Shown: positions 7,995 to 16,606 of the stretch, in pieces
How the letters are laid out: every line of letters starts with the position of its first letter
Numbering within the stretch: the stretch's first letter is position 1
Assembly (NCBI GenBank): GCA_934089275.1
Contig: CAKOJJ010000014.1
Coordinates: forward strand, 1 to 38,489
From: an uncultured Bacilli bacterium
GTDB taxonomy: Bacteria; Bacillota_I; Bacilli_A; RF39; UBA660
Direction of reading: 5' to 3'
Length of the DNA: 38,489 nt
Notes under the pieces: model-generated
Databases searched by the model: none
Told to the model about the DNA's origin: nothing
Seen by the model: only the letters and a program-made list of their open reading frames with translations
Program-made: the position numbers and the translations under genes

Positions 7995-9113
7995 GTGAAA
8001 AAAAATAAAATAGAAACTTCAACAATATTATCAGTATTTTTAGTTTTTGCGATAATTGTATCAATTACAACTTTATATTTATTAACAAAAACATCAAAAA
8101 GTGATAAATATTTTGGAGATTACAATAGAGTGATTACAGACAATTTAAAGCAACAACTAAAATTTCAAGAGGAAGTTAACAAAAAAATAGAAACGATTGC
8201 CGATGGTGATTATGATTTAGATGATCCATACATTTTAAATAACCCTTATAAAATAAGCCCTTTGACATCTTTAATAATTTTTAAAACGGAAGAAGAATGC
8301 GAAGTTGAAGTGTATATTAATGATGTTTTTGTATATACGGTTGAAGCATCAAACAAACACGTTATACCAATATATGGCTTATATTCAAATGCGAACAATT
8401 ATATTTCATTAAAAACTCCATCAAAGGAAAAAACTATAAATATAAAAACTAATATTTTTAATGATGATATAGATTCTAATATAAATTCTTCGATGTTAAA
8501 TAATGAAAAGGAATTTTTTATTACTGATGAAACGGATAATAAAACTAGCATTTTAAGAGCTTTTGATAGCAATGCAAATTTAATGTTTTATTTAAATTTT
8601 GGATATATAAGTAATATTATTAGTAAAAATAATCATTTATTAATGGAATACAATGATGTTAAATCATTAAAACCAATAAAATTGGAAATAGATTATTTAG
8701 GTCAAATACTTGAAGTTAGTTCGAATACAAATGAATTTTCTAATAATAACTTTAACAACTTGCAAGTAAAATTCTATGCTGAAAAAATAGAAAATTTTAA
8801 AACACAAAATCCCCAAAATGATGAAAATTACAATGAAGCAACAAGATTAAAGACAGCAACAATTGAGCAAGATTTAATTGATGCACAAATGTATCAACAA
8901 GATTATAAAATATCTTTAAATGATGAATATTTAACTTATCGTTTTGGTAATGATGTAAAAGAAATATTATTAGTTAAAAAAGATTCAAGTTATACATACG
9001 TTTACGAAACAAACAAAGATGGAATAATAAAAGTTGATCTAAATACTGATGCATCAGTATATATAAAAACTGATGATACGTATTATTGTTTAATAACTAC
9101 GTTGCAAAGTTAG
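7995..9113 (+). CDS. membrane-anchored extracytoplasmic protein of unknown function
   Basis: I do not recognise this 372-residue protein. It has one N-terminal membrane segment at about residues 10-31 (TILSVFLVFAIIVSITTLYL) after a short basic stretch. A long, acidic, Asn-rich extracellular region without cysteine pairs or enzymatic motifs follows. A segment around residues 95-135 (CEVEVYINDVFVYTVEA, IPIYGLYSNANNYISL) is rich in beta strands and reminiscent of a surface or carbohydrate-binding fold, but I cannot assign it. The start is GTG with GGAG upstream. The stop codon is next to a terminator, so it is a separate unit from argS. The pfl operon lies 63 bases upstream, and no shared role is evident. 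Confidence 0.8.
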   Translation: MKKNKIETSTILSVFLVFAIIVSITTLYLLTKTSKSDKYFGDYNRVITDNLKQQLKFQEEVNKKIETIADGDYDLDDPYILNNPYKISPLTSLIIFKTEEECEVEVYINDVFVYTVEASNKHVIPIYGLYSNANNYISLKTPSKEKTINIKTNIFNDDIDSNINSSMLNNEKEFFITDETDNKTSILRAFDSNANLMFYLNFGYISNIISKNNHLLMEYNDVKSLKPIKLEIDYLGQILEVSSNTNEFSNNNFNNLQVKFYAEKIENFKTQNPQNDENYNEATRLKTATIEQDLIDAQMYQQDYKISLNDEYLTYRFGNDVKEILLVKKDSSYTYVYETNKDGIIKVDLNTDASVYIKTDDTYYCLITTLQS

Positions 9114-9132
9114 TCGCTTATGCGACTTTTTT
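9112..9132 (+). terminator. intrinsic terminator after the unknown membrane protein
   Basis: AGTCGC (9112-9117) and GCGACT (9122-9127) form a 6-bp stem with a TTAT loop, followed by a T run. The hairpin begins inside the TAG stop codon of the gene at 7995-9113. Confidence 0.9.
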
Positions 9133-9152
9133 ATTTAAAATAATGAAATTTA

Positions 9153-9161
9153 TGGTAAAAT
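9153..9161 (+). promoter_or_regulatory. extended -10 promoter of argS
   Basis: TGG followed by TAAAAT (9156-9161) forms an extended -10 element. No good -35 is visible. It lies about 28 bases before the argS start. Confidence 0.45.
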
Positions 9162-9188
9162 ATAGCATATGAAAGAAAGGTGTTTCCA

Positions 9189-10922
9189 ATGAGTTTAATA
9201 TCATCTACAGAAGAATACTTAACATCGGTAGTAAAAAATTTAGGATATGAAGTAGAAATTGTAAAACTAGAAAAATCAAAAATGCAAGAATTTGGGCAAT
9301 ATCAAATCAACATTGCCATGACTTTAACAAAACAAAAAGGCGAAAATCCTAGAGCAATAGCTGAAAAAATAGTTTCAGCTTTGGATTCAAGATTTATCAA
9401 CATAAATATTCAAGGTCCAGGATTCATTAATCTAACTTTTGCTGATGATGTCTTAAAAGAATATACCAATGAGTGTTTAAATGACTTTAACAAATATTTA
9501 GATAAACCAAAACAATCAAGAAAGATTATTTTAGATTATGGTGGAGCAAATGTTGCGAAGACTCTTCATGTTGGTCATCTAAGATGTAATATTGGTGAAT
9601 CAATAAGAAGACTCTTAAACCTTTTTGGAGATGAAACAATAAGCGATGTTCACTGGGGCGATTGGGGAACTCCACTTGGTCTTGTTATAAGAGAAATACA
9701 AGAAAGATATCCTGATCTACCTTATTTTGATAAGAACTTTACAGGCATTTACCCTGAGGAATCACCAGTAACAAATGATGAACTAGGTGAAATTTACCCA
9801 GCAGCATCCTTGAGAAAAAAAGAAGACGAAGTTTATGCAAAAGAAGCCAAAGATTTAACTGAACGTTTACAAAAAAGAGAAAAAGGAATTTACGATTTAT
9901 GGAAAAAAATTGTAAATGTTTCAGAAGAAGATTGCAAGAAAGTTTATGATTTCTTAAATTGCCATTTTGACCTTTCTTATGGAGAAAGTGATGCAGATCT
10001 TTATGTAGATAAAGTTATTGATTTTTTGACTGAAAAGGGAGTAACTGAAATTTCTAACGGTGCTTTAATTATGAACATAAAAAATGAAAATGACAATAAA
10101 GAAATGCCACCACTTATGTTAAAAAAATCTGATGGAGCAGTTCTTTATGATACAACTGAACTTGCAACGATCTATCAAAGAATGAAAGATTATCATCCAG
10201 ATGAAATTTGGTATTTTACTGATGAAAGACAAAGTCTTCACTTTGAACAAACTTTTAGAGGAGCATATATGTCTGGATTAGTTCCAGAATCTTGTAATTT
10301 AAAATTCTTTGGATTTGGAACAATTAATGGAAAAGACGGAAAACCATTTAAAACTCGTGATGGTGGAGTAATGTCTCTAAAAGGTTTAATAAAAATGGTA
10401 TATGAAGCTATTGAACCTAAAATAAAAGAAAACATTGTTGGTGAAGAGAGAAAAGAAGTTGCTAACAAATTAACTGTAGCTACATTAAAATATTCAGACC
10501 TTTTACCTTATAGAAAAACAGATTATATTTTTGATGTTGAAAAATTTACATCATTTGAAGGAAAAACAGGAATATACGCAGTATATACAACAACGAGGTT
10601 AAATTCATTGCTTTCAAAACTTGATACTAATAATGTCAAAATAAACGATTTAACAAATGAAGATGTAAAAAGTATTGTTGTAAAATTAACAGAACTTCCA
10701 AAAGCTTTAACTTCATCATACAAAGATGTTTCATTAAATTACATATGTGAATTTATATATGATTTATCAAGTTTATACAACAAATTCTATACTAACAACA
10801 ATATTTCTAATTGTGAAAATCCTAAGGACAAAGAAACATTTATTGCAATTTCAAAGTTAACATGTGATATTTTATCGAAATTACTTAATGTTTTAGGAAT
10901 TGATTTAGTTGAAAGAATGTAA
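9189..10922 (+). CDS. argS: arginyl-tRNA synthetase
   Basis: The 577-residue class I aminoacyl-tRNA synthetase charges tRNA-Arg. The N-terminal additional domain (about residues 1-110) contains the GPGFINLTFA segment. The HIGH-type motif is HVGH at 127-130 in AKTLHVGHLR. The active-site loop KTRDGGVMSLKGL occupies the KMSKS position. Many ArgRS enzymes lack a true KMSKS. The DALR anticodon-binding domain is C-terminal and ends in LGIDLVERM, as is usual. I chose ATG 9189 because GAAAGG lies 8 bases upstream. A GTG at 9180 is in frame but lies within that ribosome binding site. The downstream lipase gene overlaps the last 14 bases. Confidence 0.96.
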   Translation: MSLISSTEEYLTSVVKNLGYEVEIVKLEKSKMQEFGQYQINIAMTLTKQKGENPRAIAEKIVSALDSRFININIQGPGFINLTFADDVLKEYTNECLNDFNKYLDKPKQSRKIILDYGGANVAKTLHVGHLRCNIGESIRRLLNLFGDETISDVHWGDWGTPLGLVIREIQERYPDLPYFDKNFTGIYPEESPVTNDELGEIYPAASLRKKEDEVYAKEAKDLTERLQKREKGIYDLWKKIVNVSEEDCKKVYDFLNCHFDLSYGESDADLYVDKVIDFLTEKGVTEISNGALIMNIKNENDNKEMPPLMLKKSDGAVLYDTTELATIYQRMKDYHPDEIWYFTDERQSLHFEQTFRGAYMSGLVPESCNLKFFGFGTINGKDGKPFKTRDGGVMSLKGLIKMVYEAIEPKIKENIVGEERKEVANKLTVATLKYSDLLPYRKTDYIFDVEKFTSFEGKTGIYAVYTTTRLNSLLSKLDTNNVKINDLTNEDVKSIVVKLTELPKALTSSYKDVSLNYICEFIYDLSSLYNKFYTNNNISNCENPKDKETFIAISKLTCDILSKLLNVLGIDLVERM

Positions 10923-11685
10923 TTATGGTTTAGCTTTAGAAGGCGGAGGAGCAAAAGGTGCTTATCAAGTTGGAGCGTACAAAGCTCTAGTAGAAGCGGG
11001 TTTTAAATTTAAAGCCATTGTTGGAACTTCAATTGGGGCTATAAATGCGGCAGTAATTTGCTCTAACGGATTAGAATTGTTAGAAAAAATTTGGAAAGAA
11101 ATAGATTCTTCAATATTCGAAATAAATCCACAAATGTGTGATGAAATAGTTAATGGAAATAAACAAATTAAAAAAGATGTCACATTTCAAATTTTAAAAA
11201 ATCATGGAATAAGTTTTAACAAACTAAAAGAACTTTTAAATAAATACGTAGATGAAGATGCAGTGCGAAATAGCAAAATCAAATTTGGACTAGTTATAAC
11301 AAAATTAAAGGGATTAAAATCGCTAGAATACACTATTGATGATATTCCAAAAGGGAAATTAGTTGATTATTTAATAGCTTCGGCATCTTTGCCTATATTC
11401 AAAATAGAGAAAAATATTGATGAACATATCTATTTAGATGGTGCTTTTAGGAATGCTTTACCATTAACTCTCCTTGAAAAGATGGGTTATAAAAATATTA
11501 TTGGAATCCGTTTAAAAAAATTTGGTGTTATTAGAAAGCCAAGAAATAAGGAAACCAAGATATTGTTGATTGAACCAAGTAGAAGCACGGGTTCAACAAT
11601 TTTCTTTAATCAAGAGAGCATAGAAAAAAATATAAAATTAGGATATGATGACGCAAAAAAAATGATTGATAAAATTAAAAACTAA
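10909..11685 (+). CDS. patatin-like phospholipase
   Basis: The 258-residue protein belongs to the patatin / RssA-type serine hydrolases, which cleave acyl chains from lipids. The oxyanion-hole motif is GLALEGGGAKGAYQVGA. The nucleophile is S41 in GTSIG, and the catalytic aspartate is D177 in YLDGAF. The dyad is therefore complete. No signal peptide is visible, so it probably acts in the cytoplasm or at the inner face of the membrane. The reading frame begins with TTG at 10909, inside argS, with AGGA about 10 bases upstream. A start further downstream would remove the glycine-rich loop. The natural substrate cannot be told from the sequence. Confidence 0.9.
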   Translation: MKECNYGLALEGGGAKGAYQVGAYKALVEAGFKFKAIVGTSIGAINAAVICSNGLELLEKIWKEIDSSIFEINPQMCDEIVNGNKQIKKDVTFQILKNHGISFNKLKELLNKYVDEDAVRNSKIKFGLVITKLKGLKSLEYTIDDIPKGKLVDYLIASASLPIFKIEKNIDEHIYLDGAFRNALPLTLLEKMGYKNIIGIRLKKFGVIRKPRNKETKILLIEPSRSTGSTIFFNQESIEKNIKLGYDDAKKMIDKIKN

Positions 11686-11715
11686 ATATATAATAATTAA
11701 GAAAGTTGGTGCAAT

Positions 11716-12429
11716 ATGGGAAGAGCATATGAAGTAAGAAAAGCAAGTATTCAAAAAACTGGAGCAGCAAAAGCTAAATTATATACAACATTTGCAAAAG
11801 AAATATATTTAGCAGCAAAAGGAAACCCAGAAGTTGATACAAATATTATTCTAAAAAGAGTTGTTGAAAAAGCAAAACGTCAACAAGTTCCAAGCGATAT
11901 TATAAATCGTGCAATTGAAAAAGCAAAGGGAGCATCTGGTGATGATTACCAAGAATTATCTTATGAAGGATTTGGACCTGGACAATCTACATTAATCGTT
12001 AAATGTTTGACTGATAATGTAAATAGAACTGTATCTTTTGTAAGAGAAGCTTTTAACAAATGCCATAAAAGTTTAGGCGTAACAAATTCAGTTTCTTATA
12101 ATTATGATTATCTAGCTATAATCGGGTTCAAATCTGATAAAGAAGAAGAGATTATGATGAGCATTTTAGATGCTGGAATAGAAATTATTGATTTAGAAAG
12201 TGAAAATGGAGAAATTATAATAACAGCAAAACCAGGAGATGCATCTAAAGTTAAAGATGTTATTGAAAAGCTTATTCCAAATGTTGAATATACTATCGAT
12301 GAAATTGGATGGTATGCTAAAGAAAAATGTACACTTACTGGTGAGGATAAAGAAGTGTTTGAAAGATTACTAAGTTTGCTTGAAGCTATAGACGATGTTA
12401 CTGAAGTATACCATAACGTTGAATTATAA
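11716..12429 (+). CDS. YebC/PmpR-family protein (YeeN-like branch)
   Basis: The 237-residue protein belongs to the YebC/TACO1 family. It begins MGRAYEVRKASIQKTGAAKA and contains AKEIYLAAKGNPEVD and VPSDIINRAIEKAKG in the N-terminal helical domain. Two alpha/beta domains follow, with SYEGFGPGQSTLIVKCLTDN and the NVNRT motif. The N terminus is closer to the YeeN/YeeI branch than to classical YebC, which begins MAGHSKW. Members have been described as transcription regulators, and more recently as translation factors that relieve stalled ribosomes. I cannot choose between these roles here. The start ATG follows GGTG. A terminator lies directly downstream. Confidence 0.93.
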   Translation: MGRAYEVRKASIQKTGAAKAKLYTTFAKEIYLAAKGNPEVDTNIILKRVVEKAKRQQVPSDIINRAIEKAKGASGDDYQELSYEGFGPGQSTLIVKCLTDNVNRTVSFVREAFNKCHKSLGVTNSVSYNYDYLAIIGFKSDKEEEIMMSILDAGIEIIDLESENGEIIITAKPGDASKVKDVIEKLIPNVEYTIDEIGWYAKEKCTLTGEDKEVFERLLSLLEAIDDVTEVYHNVEL

Positions 12430-12462
12430 AAGGAAATTATGACAATTTTCTTTTTTTTTTCA
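12430..12462 (+). terminator. intrinsic terminator after the YebC-family gene
   Basis: GGAAATT and AATTTTC form a 7-bp stem with a short ATGAC loop, followed by a run of about ten T. It starts right after the stop codon. Confidence 0.85.
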
Positions 12463-12497
12463 TAAATTTAAAGTAATATATTAAATAGGTGATGTAT

Positions 12498-13160
12498 ATG
12501 CGTTTACTAATTGTTGATGACGAAGAATTGATTAGAAATCTAATTAAAGATTACTGCACAATGGAAGGATATACTTGTGATCTTGCAAGTTCTGGACTTG
12601 AAGCAGTTGATTTATGCGAAAAAAACGATTATGATTTGATTATAATGGACATAATGATGCCTATAATGGATGGATATGAAGCATCTAGAATAATCAAATC
12701 AAAAAAGAATATTCCAATTCTTATGCTTTCTGCAAGAAATGAAGAAATTGATAAAATAAATGGTTTTGAAGAGGGAATAGACGATTACGTAACAAAACCA
12801 TTTTCACCAAAAGAATTGATATGTAGAATAAAAGCTATTACAAAAAGATATAATAATGATGACATAATTAAATATCAAGGAATAACGATTGATAATCTTT
12901 CTCATGAAGTAACAATAGATGGTGAAAATATAACTTTAACACATACTCAATATGAACTATTAAAATATTTTATAGAAAACAGAGGAATAGCTCTTTCACG
13001 CGAAAAAATAATAGAAAATATTATGGGTTTTGATTATGAAGCTGACGATCGTACAATAGATGCGCATATAAAACTTTTAAGAAGTAAATTGGGAAATTAT
13101 AGAAATTATATTAAAACAGTAAGAAATGTAGGTTACAAGTTTAGCAATGAAGAAAAATAG
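12498..13160 (+). CDS. OmpR/PhoB-family response regulator
   Basis: The 220-residue DNA-binding response regulator has a receiver domain at residues 1-115. It contains the acidic pair DDEE, the phospho-acceptor D51 in LIIMDIMMP, and the conserved K in VTKPFSP. A winged-helix domain follows at about 130-220, with DDRTIDAHIKLLRSKLG and RNVGYKF typical of OmpR/PhoB. I chose ATG 12498 because AGGTGAT precedes it and the protein then starts MRLLIVDDEE. In-frame GTG and ATG codons at 12489 and 12492 lie within the ribosome binding site. The kinase gene overlaps by 14 bases, so the two form a cognate pair. Its targets are unknown. The surface-protein locus just downstream is a natural candidate. Confidence 0.95.
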   Translation: MRLLIVDDEELIRNLIKDYCTMEGYTCDLASSGLEAVDLCEKNDYDLIIMDIMMPIMDGYEASRIIKSKKNIPILMLSARNEEIDKINGFEEGIDDYVTKPFSPKELICRIKAITKRYNNDDIIKYQGITIDNLSHEVTIDGENITLTHTQYELLKYFIENRGIALSREKIIENIMGFDYEADDRTIDAHIKLLRSKLGNYRNYIKTVRNVGYKFSNEEK

Positions 13161-14508
13161 TATTAAATTTAAAACTTTCTTTTATCTTATATTGTTTTCT
13201 GTTGTAATTCTTGCTTTACTTTGGATTGTACAAGTACAATTCTTGTCAGTTTTTTATGAGAAATATCAAATTGCCAGTATTAAAAATGTTGCCAATAAAA
13301 TTGTAACAAATCAAAGCGATAACTTTGCAATAGAAAACTATGCTTATGAAAACAATATGTGTATTCAAATCATCACAGAAAATGAAACTATAAACTATAA
13401 CACAAAAAACCCTGGATGTTTTCTTGGTAGTCAAAATAAAGCAATTCAAAAATACAAATCCGATTTAATTTTAAAAAATAATAAATATATTAAATTATAT
13501 TCACCACTTACCAATAAAAAAAGTATTTTATACGCAATAAGATTAAATGACAAATATATATTTTTAAATACAACTCTTGAAGATATAAATACAACAACAT
13601 TATTATTAAGAAATCAATTAATATATATAATATTTATTCTTATTATACTTTCTATCGCGATATCTTTCTTTATATCAAACATGCTTAATAAACCTCTTTT
13701 GGGAATTATAAATAAATCAAAAAAATTAGGAAAAGAAGATGTTACTTTTGATAAAACTAATATTGCTGAGTTAGATGAATTATGTGATGTTTTAACAGTA
13801 GCTTCGTCAGAAATGAACAAAACTGAAAAACTAAGACAAAATTTGCTTGCTAATGTATCACATGATTTAAAAACTCCTCTTACAATGATTCGTGCATATG
13901 CAGAAAAAGCGAGAGATTTTAATTATGAAAAAGCTGAAGATAGAAACAACGATTTAGATGTTATTATCAGTGAAACTGAGAGATTAAATAATTTAGTAAA
14001 TGACATTTTAGATCTTTCAAAAATTGAAAATGCTAAAGACACTTTAAACATTGAAGAATATGATTTAGTTGAAAATATCAACTCTATTTTAAGAAGATAC
14101 GATATATATGTAAAAGATGATAAATTTAATATTGTTGTGGATTTACCTAAAAAAGCAATGGTTAAAGCTGACAAACAAAAAATAGAACAAGTAATATACA
14201 ATTTAATAAATAATGCGATTGAACACACTGGGGAAGATAAATACGTTGGTATAAGTGTTGCAAAGAAAAAAGATGAATATCTTGTTAGCATAACAAATAC
14301 TGGTCATGGAATTGAAGAAAATGAAAAATCCTTAGTATGGACAAGATATTACAAAAAAGAAAAAAATCATAAAAGAAATATTGTTGGATCAGGTTTAGGC
14401 TTATCAATTGTAAAAGAAATACTTGATAAACATAAATGTGAGTATGGAATAGACTCAGTTATAGATGATCATACAACTTTCTATTTCAAATTAAAAAAAT
14501 CTAAATAA
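13147..14508 (+). CDS. sensor histidine kinase
   Basis: The 453-residue membrane kinase has two N-terminal membrane segments, at about residues 9-33 and 158-178, enclosing an extracellular sensor region of about 125 residues. A HAMP-like linker follows. The phospho-acceptor is H239 in ANVSHDLKTPLTMI. The ATPase domain has an N box (VIYNLINNAIEHTG), a G1 box (ITNTGHGIEE) and a G2 box (GSGLGLSIVKEIL). The start ATG lies 14 bases inside the response regulator gene. No terminator is visible in the 100 bases after the stop, and the next terminator is at about 14621-14648. The extracellular domain has no family that I recognise, so the signal is unknown. Confidence 0.95.
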   Translation: MKKNSIKFKTFFYLILFSVVILALLWIVQVQFLSVFYEKYQIASIKNVANKIVTNQSDNFAIENYAYENNMCIQIITENETINYNTKNPGCFLGSQNKAIQKYKSDLILKNNKYIKLYSPLTNKKSILYAIRLNDKYIFLNTTLEDINTTTLLLRNQLIYIIFILIILSIAISFFISNMLNKPLLGIINKSKKLGKEDVTFDKTNIAELDELCDVLTVASSEMNKTEKLRQNLLANVSHDLKTPLTMIRAYAEKARDFNYEKAEDRNNDLDVIISETERLNNLVNDILDLSKIENAKDTLNIEEYDLVENINSILRRYDIYVKDDKFNIVVDLPKKAMVKADKQKIEQVIYNLINNAIEHTGEDKYVGISVAKKKDEYLVSITNTGHGIEENEKSLVWTRYYKKEKNHKRNIVGSGLGLSIVKEILDKHKCEYGIDSVIDDHTTFYFKLKKSK

Positions 14509-14620
14509 TTTCATATTTATTTCATAAATGATTGATAATATTAAATCAGGGAAAATAATAAAATTAAAAAAATAATAAAGATATCATATAAACTCAAACT
14601 CACAATCTTTTTTCCCTAGA

Positions 14621-14648
14621 AAAAGCTACTAATTTAGTAGTTTTTTTT
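14621..14648 (+). terminator. intrinsic terminator after the two-component operon
   Basis: CTACT and AGTAG form the core stem around an AATTT loop, with flanking A and T tracts extending the pairing and eight T at the end. It separates the kinase gene from the TasA-like locus. Confidence 0.75.
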
Positions 14649-14658
14649 ATTAAATTTA

Positions 14659-14687
14659 TTGCATAAATACGTTAAATTTGATAAAAT
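14659..14687 (+). promoter_or_regulatory. promoter of the TasA-like/signal peptidase operon
   Basis: TTGCAT (14659-14664) and TAAAAT (14682-14687) are separated by 17 bases. The start of transcription would be near 14694, just before the AAAGGAG of the first gene. Confidence 0.7.
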
Positions 14688-14717
14688 CTAATTATAAGAT
14701 AAAGGAGACTTGATAAT

Positions 14718-15278
14718 ATGACTAACGGAAAAGGAAATATGATATTATTAACAATAATTGCAGTTGCAACATTACTAGTAGCTGTAGTTGGTGCAACATT
14801 TGCTTATTTTGGTGCAACAATGAATAATGACAGTGAAACATCAATCGAAGTTACAAGTGGTACTTTATCAGTAGAATATGATGGAGATAGTAAAATTAAT
14901 TTACAATCTTTAATGAATAATATAGAAACAGTTGTAGCAACTAAAACTTTTAATGTAACAGGGGTTGTAACTGGATCAAATAACTTAAATTATGAATCAA
15001 GCTTGGTTGTAACAAACAACACATTTGGTGATGGAGAATTGAAATATACAATTACTAGTACAAACGTAACAAATAATGGAACAACATTTACTAGTACAAC
15101 TGATCCAATTGCTATACCTGCAGGTACAAATACAATTATTTTAGGAAAAGGATCATTTGCAGGTCCAGTAGTTACTGGAGCAACTCATACATATACAATA
15201 AACATTATAACTAATGCAATTGATGCAACAAACAAGGTTTTTGAGTCACATTTAAGTACTTCGCAAACAAAGAATTAA
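14718..15278 (+). CDS. TasA/camelysin-like secreted protein
   Basis: The 186-residue exported protein resembles the TasA / CalY (camelysin) family of fibre-forming matrix proteins processed by SipW-type peptidases. The N terminus has a hydrophobic segment at about residues 8-30 ending VVGATFAYFGAT, like the GGGTWAAF region of TasA. A likely cut site lies near TFA/YF. The mature start then carries SIEVTSGTLSVEYDG, comparable to the SGTLDL strand of TasA. The rest is rich in Thr, Asn and Val, has no cysteine, and suits a beta-sandwich. The start ATG follows AAAGGAGA. A signal peptidase gene follows 13 bases after the stop, which strengthens the assignment. Fibre formation is inference. Confidence 0.72.
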   Translation: MTNGKGNMILLTIIAVATLLVAVVGATFAYFGATMNNDSETSIEVTSGTLSVEYDGDSKINLQSLMNNIETVVATKTFNVTGVVTGSNNLNYESSLVVTNNTFGDGELKYTITSTNVTNNGTTFTSTTDPIAIPAGTNTIILGKGSFAGPVVTGATHTYTINIITNAIDATNKVFESHLSTSQTKN

Positions 15279-15291
15279 AATTGGTGATTTT

Positions 15292-15957
15292 ATGAATAAA
15301 ATAGGGGACTTTATAAAATTTATTGGTAAAACCATGGCATATGTAATTTTATGTCTTCTTTTTTTGATAACTGCATTTTTAATTTACTATATGTCTTCCT
15401 CAGCTATTGCTGCTAAAAAAGGTGAAAAACCTTCTATTGGTTTATATACAATTGTAAGTCCAAGTATGGAACCTTTTATTAAAGTATACGATGTAATAAT
15501 AGATCGAAAAGTAAAGGCAAATGAAGAACTAAAAGTCGGAGATGTTATTACTTTTTACTCGTCATCATTAAATACAGATGGTTATACAATCACACATAGA
15601 ATATATGATATAAAGATATCTGATGGTAAAACATATTACATAACAAAAGGTGACAACAATCAAAGTGTTGATGTTGGGTCAATATCAAGAGAAAACATTG
15701 TAGGGAAAATGGTATATAAAATAAATGGTTTAGGTAAGATCCAATTTTTCTTATCAAGTAAATTAGGATGGATACTTATCATTTTAATTCCTGCATTATG
15801 TTTTATTCTTTATGATTTAAACAGACTAAACAAAATATTTAAAATAAAACAAAAAATAGATAATATACCAGAATATCAAAACATGAGTGCTAAAGAAGAA
15901 ATTGAACATAACAAAAAAGTAAGAGCTCTTTTAGAAAAAAGTAAATGGATGAAGTAA
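15292..15957 (+). CDS. SipW/archaeal-type signal peptidase I
   Basis: The 221-residue membrane peptidase removes signal peptides at the outer face of the membrane. The N-terminal membrane segment is at about residues 12-36. The catalytic serine lies in SPSMEP, and the histidine lies in TITHRI instead of the usual lysine, which marks the ER/SipW type. The conserved TKGDNNQSVD box follows. A second membrane segment lies near 155-175 (GWILIILIPALCFILYDL), with a basic cytoplasmic tail. The start ATG follows GGTGAT. The gene sits 13 bases after the TasA-like gene, as sipW sits with tasA in Bacillus, which suggests that protein is its substrate. A promoter for the next gene begins right after the stop. 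Confidence 0.93.
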   Translation: MNKIGDFIKFIGKTMAYVILCLLFLITAFLIYYMSSSAIAAKKGEKPSIGLYTIVSPSMEPFIKVYDVIIDRKVKANEELKVGDVITFYSSSLNTDGYTITHRIYDIKISDGKTYYITKGDNNQSVDVGSISRENIVGKMVYKINGLGKIQFFLSSKLGWILIILIPALCFILYDLNRLNKIFKIKQKIDNIPEYQNMSAKEEIEHNKKVRALLEKSKWMK

Positions 15958-15958
15958 T

Positions 15959-15987
15959 TTGACTATTTGCTTTTTTTTTGCTAAAAT
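15959..15987 (+). promoter_or_regulatory. promoter upstream of the small anchored protein
   Basis: TTGACT (15959-15964) and TAAAAT (15982-15987) are separated by 17 bases. The promoter begins two bases after the signal peptidase stop codon, so the gene at 16012 can be expressed independently. Confidence 0.7.
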
Positions 15988-16011
15988 ACTAAGCAATAAA
16001 AGAGGGGTAAT

Positions 16012-16524
16012 ATGGTTAGGGAGAGTTTAAAATATATAATTAGGATTATTATATCTATTTTAATCATAATTGTATCTGTTCCTATTTGGGAGAATTCATT
16101 TGGAGCAAAAAATATTGCTATTGTTAATGAATATAAAGATGCTGATATTATAGTTAATTATGGTGATTTTGATTTAGGAGTATTTAATAAAAAAGACATT
16201 GATACAATTGCTCCAACAAAAATTAGCTTAAAGAACATTAATGGTTATAAAAAAAGCGAGTATTTATATTTAACACTAAGTGATGATACAACTATTGATA
16301 CAAAATACATTAATATAAAATTAGGAAATAAAATATATTCTTTAGAAAATATGACTTATGAATATCAAAACAATAGAAAATATTATTTATTAGAAAATAT
16401 TGATTTAGATGCTTATGATTCAACAGATATTGATGCCATTATATGGATTGACGATAGTATAAATAATATTGAAGAAGATGACATTTTAGTTATTGACTTT
16501 ATAACAAAACCAGTGAGAATTTAA
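16012..16524 (+). CDS. small membrane-anchored extracellular protein, unknown
   Basis: I do not recognise this 170-residue protein. It has one N-terminal membrane segment at about residues 8-26 (IIRIIISILIIIVSVPIW). An extracellular part of about 140 residues follows, rich in Asp, Asn and Ile, with alternating beta-type patterns (EYLYLTLSDDTTIDTKYINIKL, in part) and no cysteine. The size and composition resemble the TasA-like protein upstream, so an accessory or anchoring role in the same surface structure is possible. That is inference. The start ATG follows AGAGGGG. A terminator overlaps its stop codon. Confidence 0.8.
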   Translation: MVRESLKYIIRIIISILIIIVSVPIWENSFGAKNIAIVNEYKDADIIVNYGDFDLGVFNKKDIDTIAPTKISLKNINGYKKSEYLYLTLSDDTTIDTKYINIKLGNKIYSLENMTYEYQNNRKYYLLENIDLDAYDSTDIDAIIWIDDSINNIEEDDILVIDFITKPVRI

Positions 16525-16539
16525 AATTTCTCACTTTTT
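16513..16539 (+). terminator. intrinsic terminator overlapping the stop of the 16012 gene
   Basis: GTGAGAA (16513-16519) and TTCTCAC (16528-16534) form a 7-bp stem followed by five T. The stop codon TAA lies in the loop. Confidence 0.85.
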
Positions 16540-16541
16540 AT

Positions 16542-16569
16542 TTGCTTTAATATTTATTTATTGTATAAT
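16542..16569 (+). promoter_or_regulatory. promoter of the InlB-repeat protein gene
   Basis: TTGCTT (16542-16547) and a perfect TATAAT (16564-16569) are separated by 16 bases. The ribosome binding site GGGGGGA follows about 27 bases later. Confidence 0.7.
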
Positions 16570-16606
16570 TATATTGTAGATATACTAGCACAATAGGGGG
16601 GATGTT

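Noticed and set aside
13923..14291. 122-codon minus-strand frame inside the sensor kinase gene
   Set aside because: It is antisense to a well-supported kinase domain, has no ribosome binding site and has no recognisable protein features.
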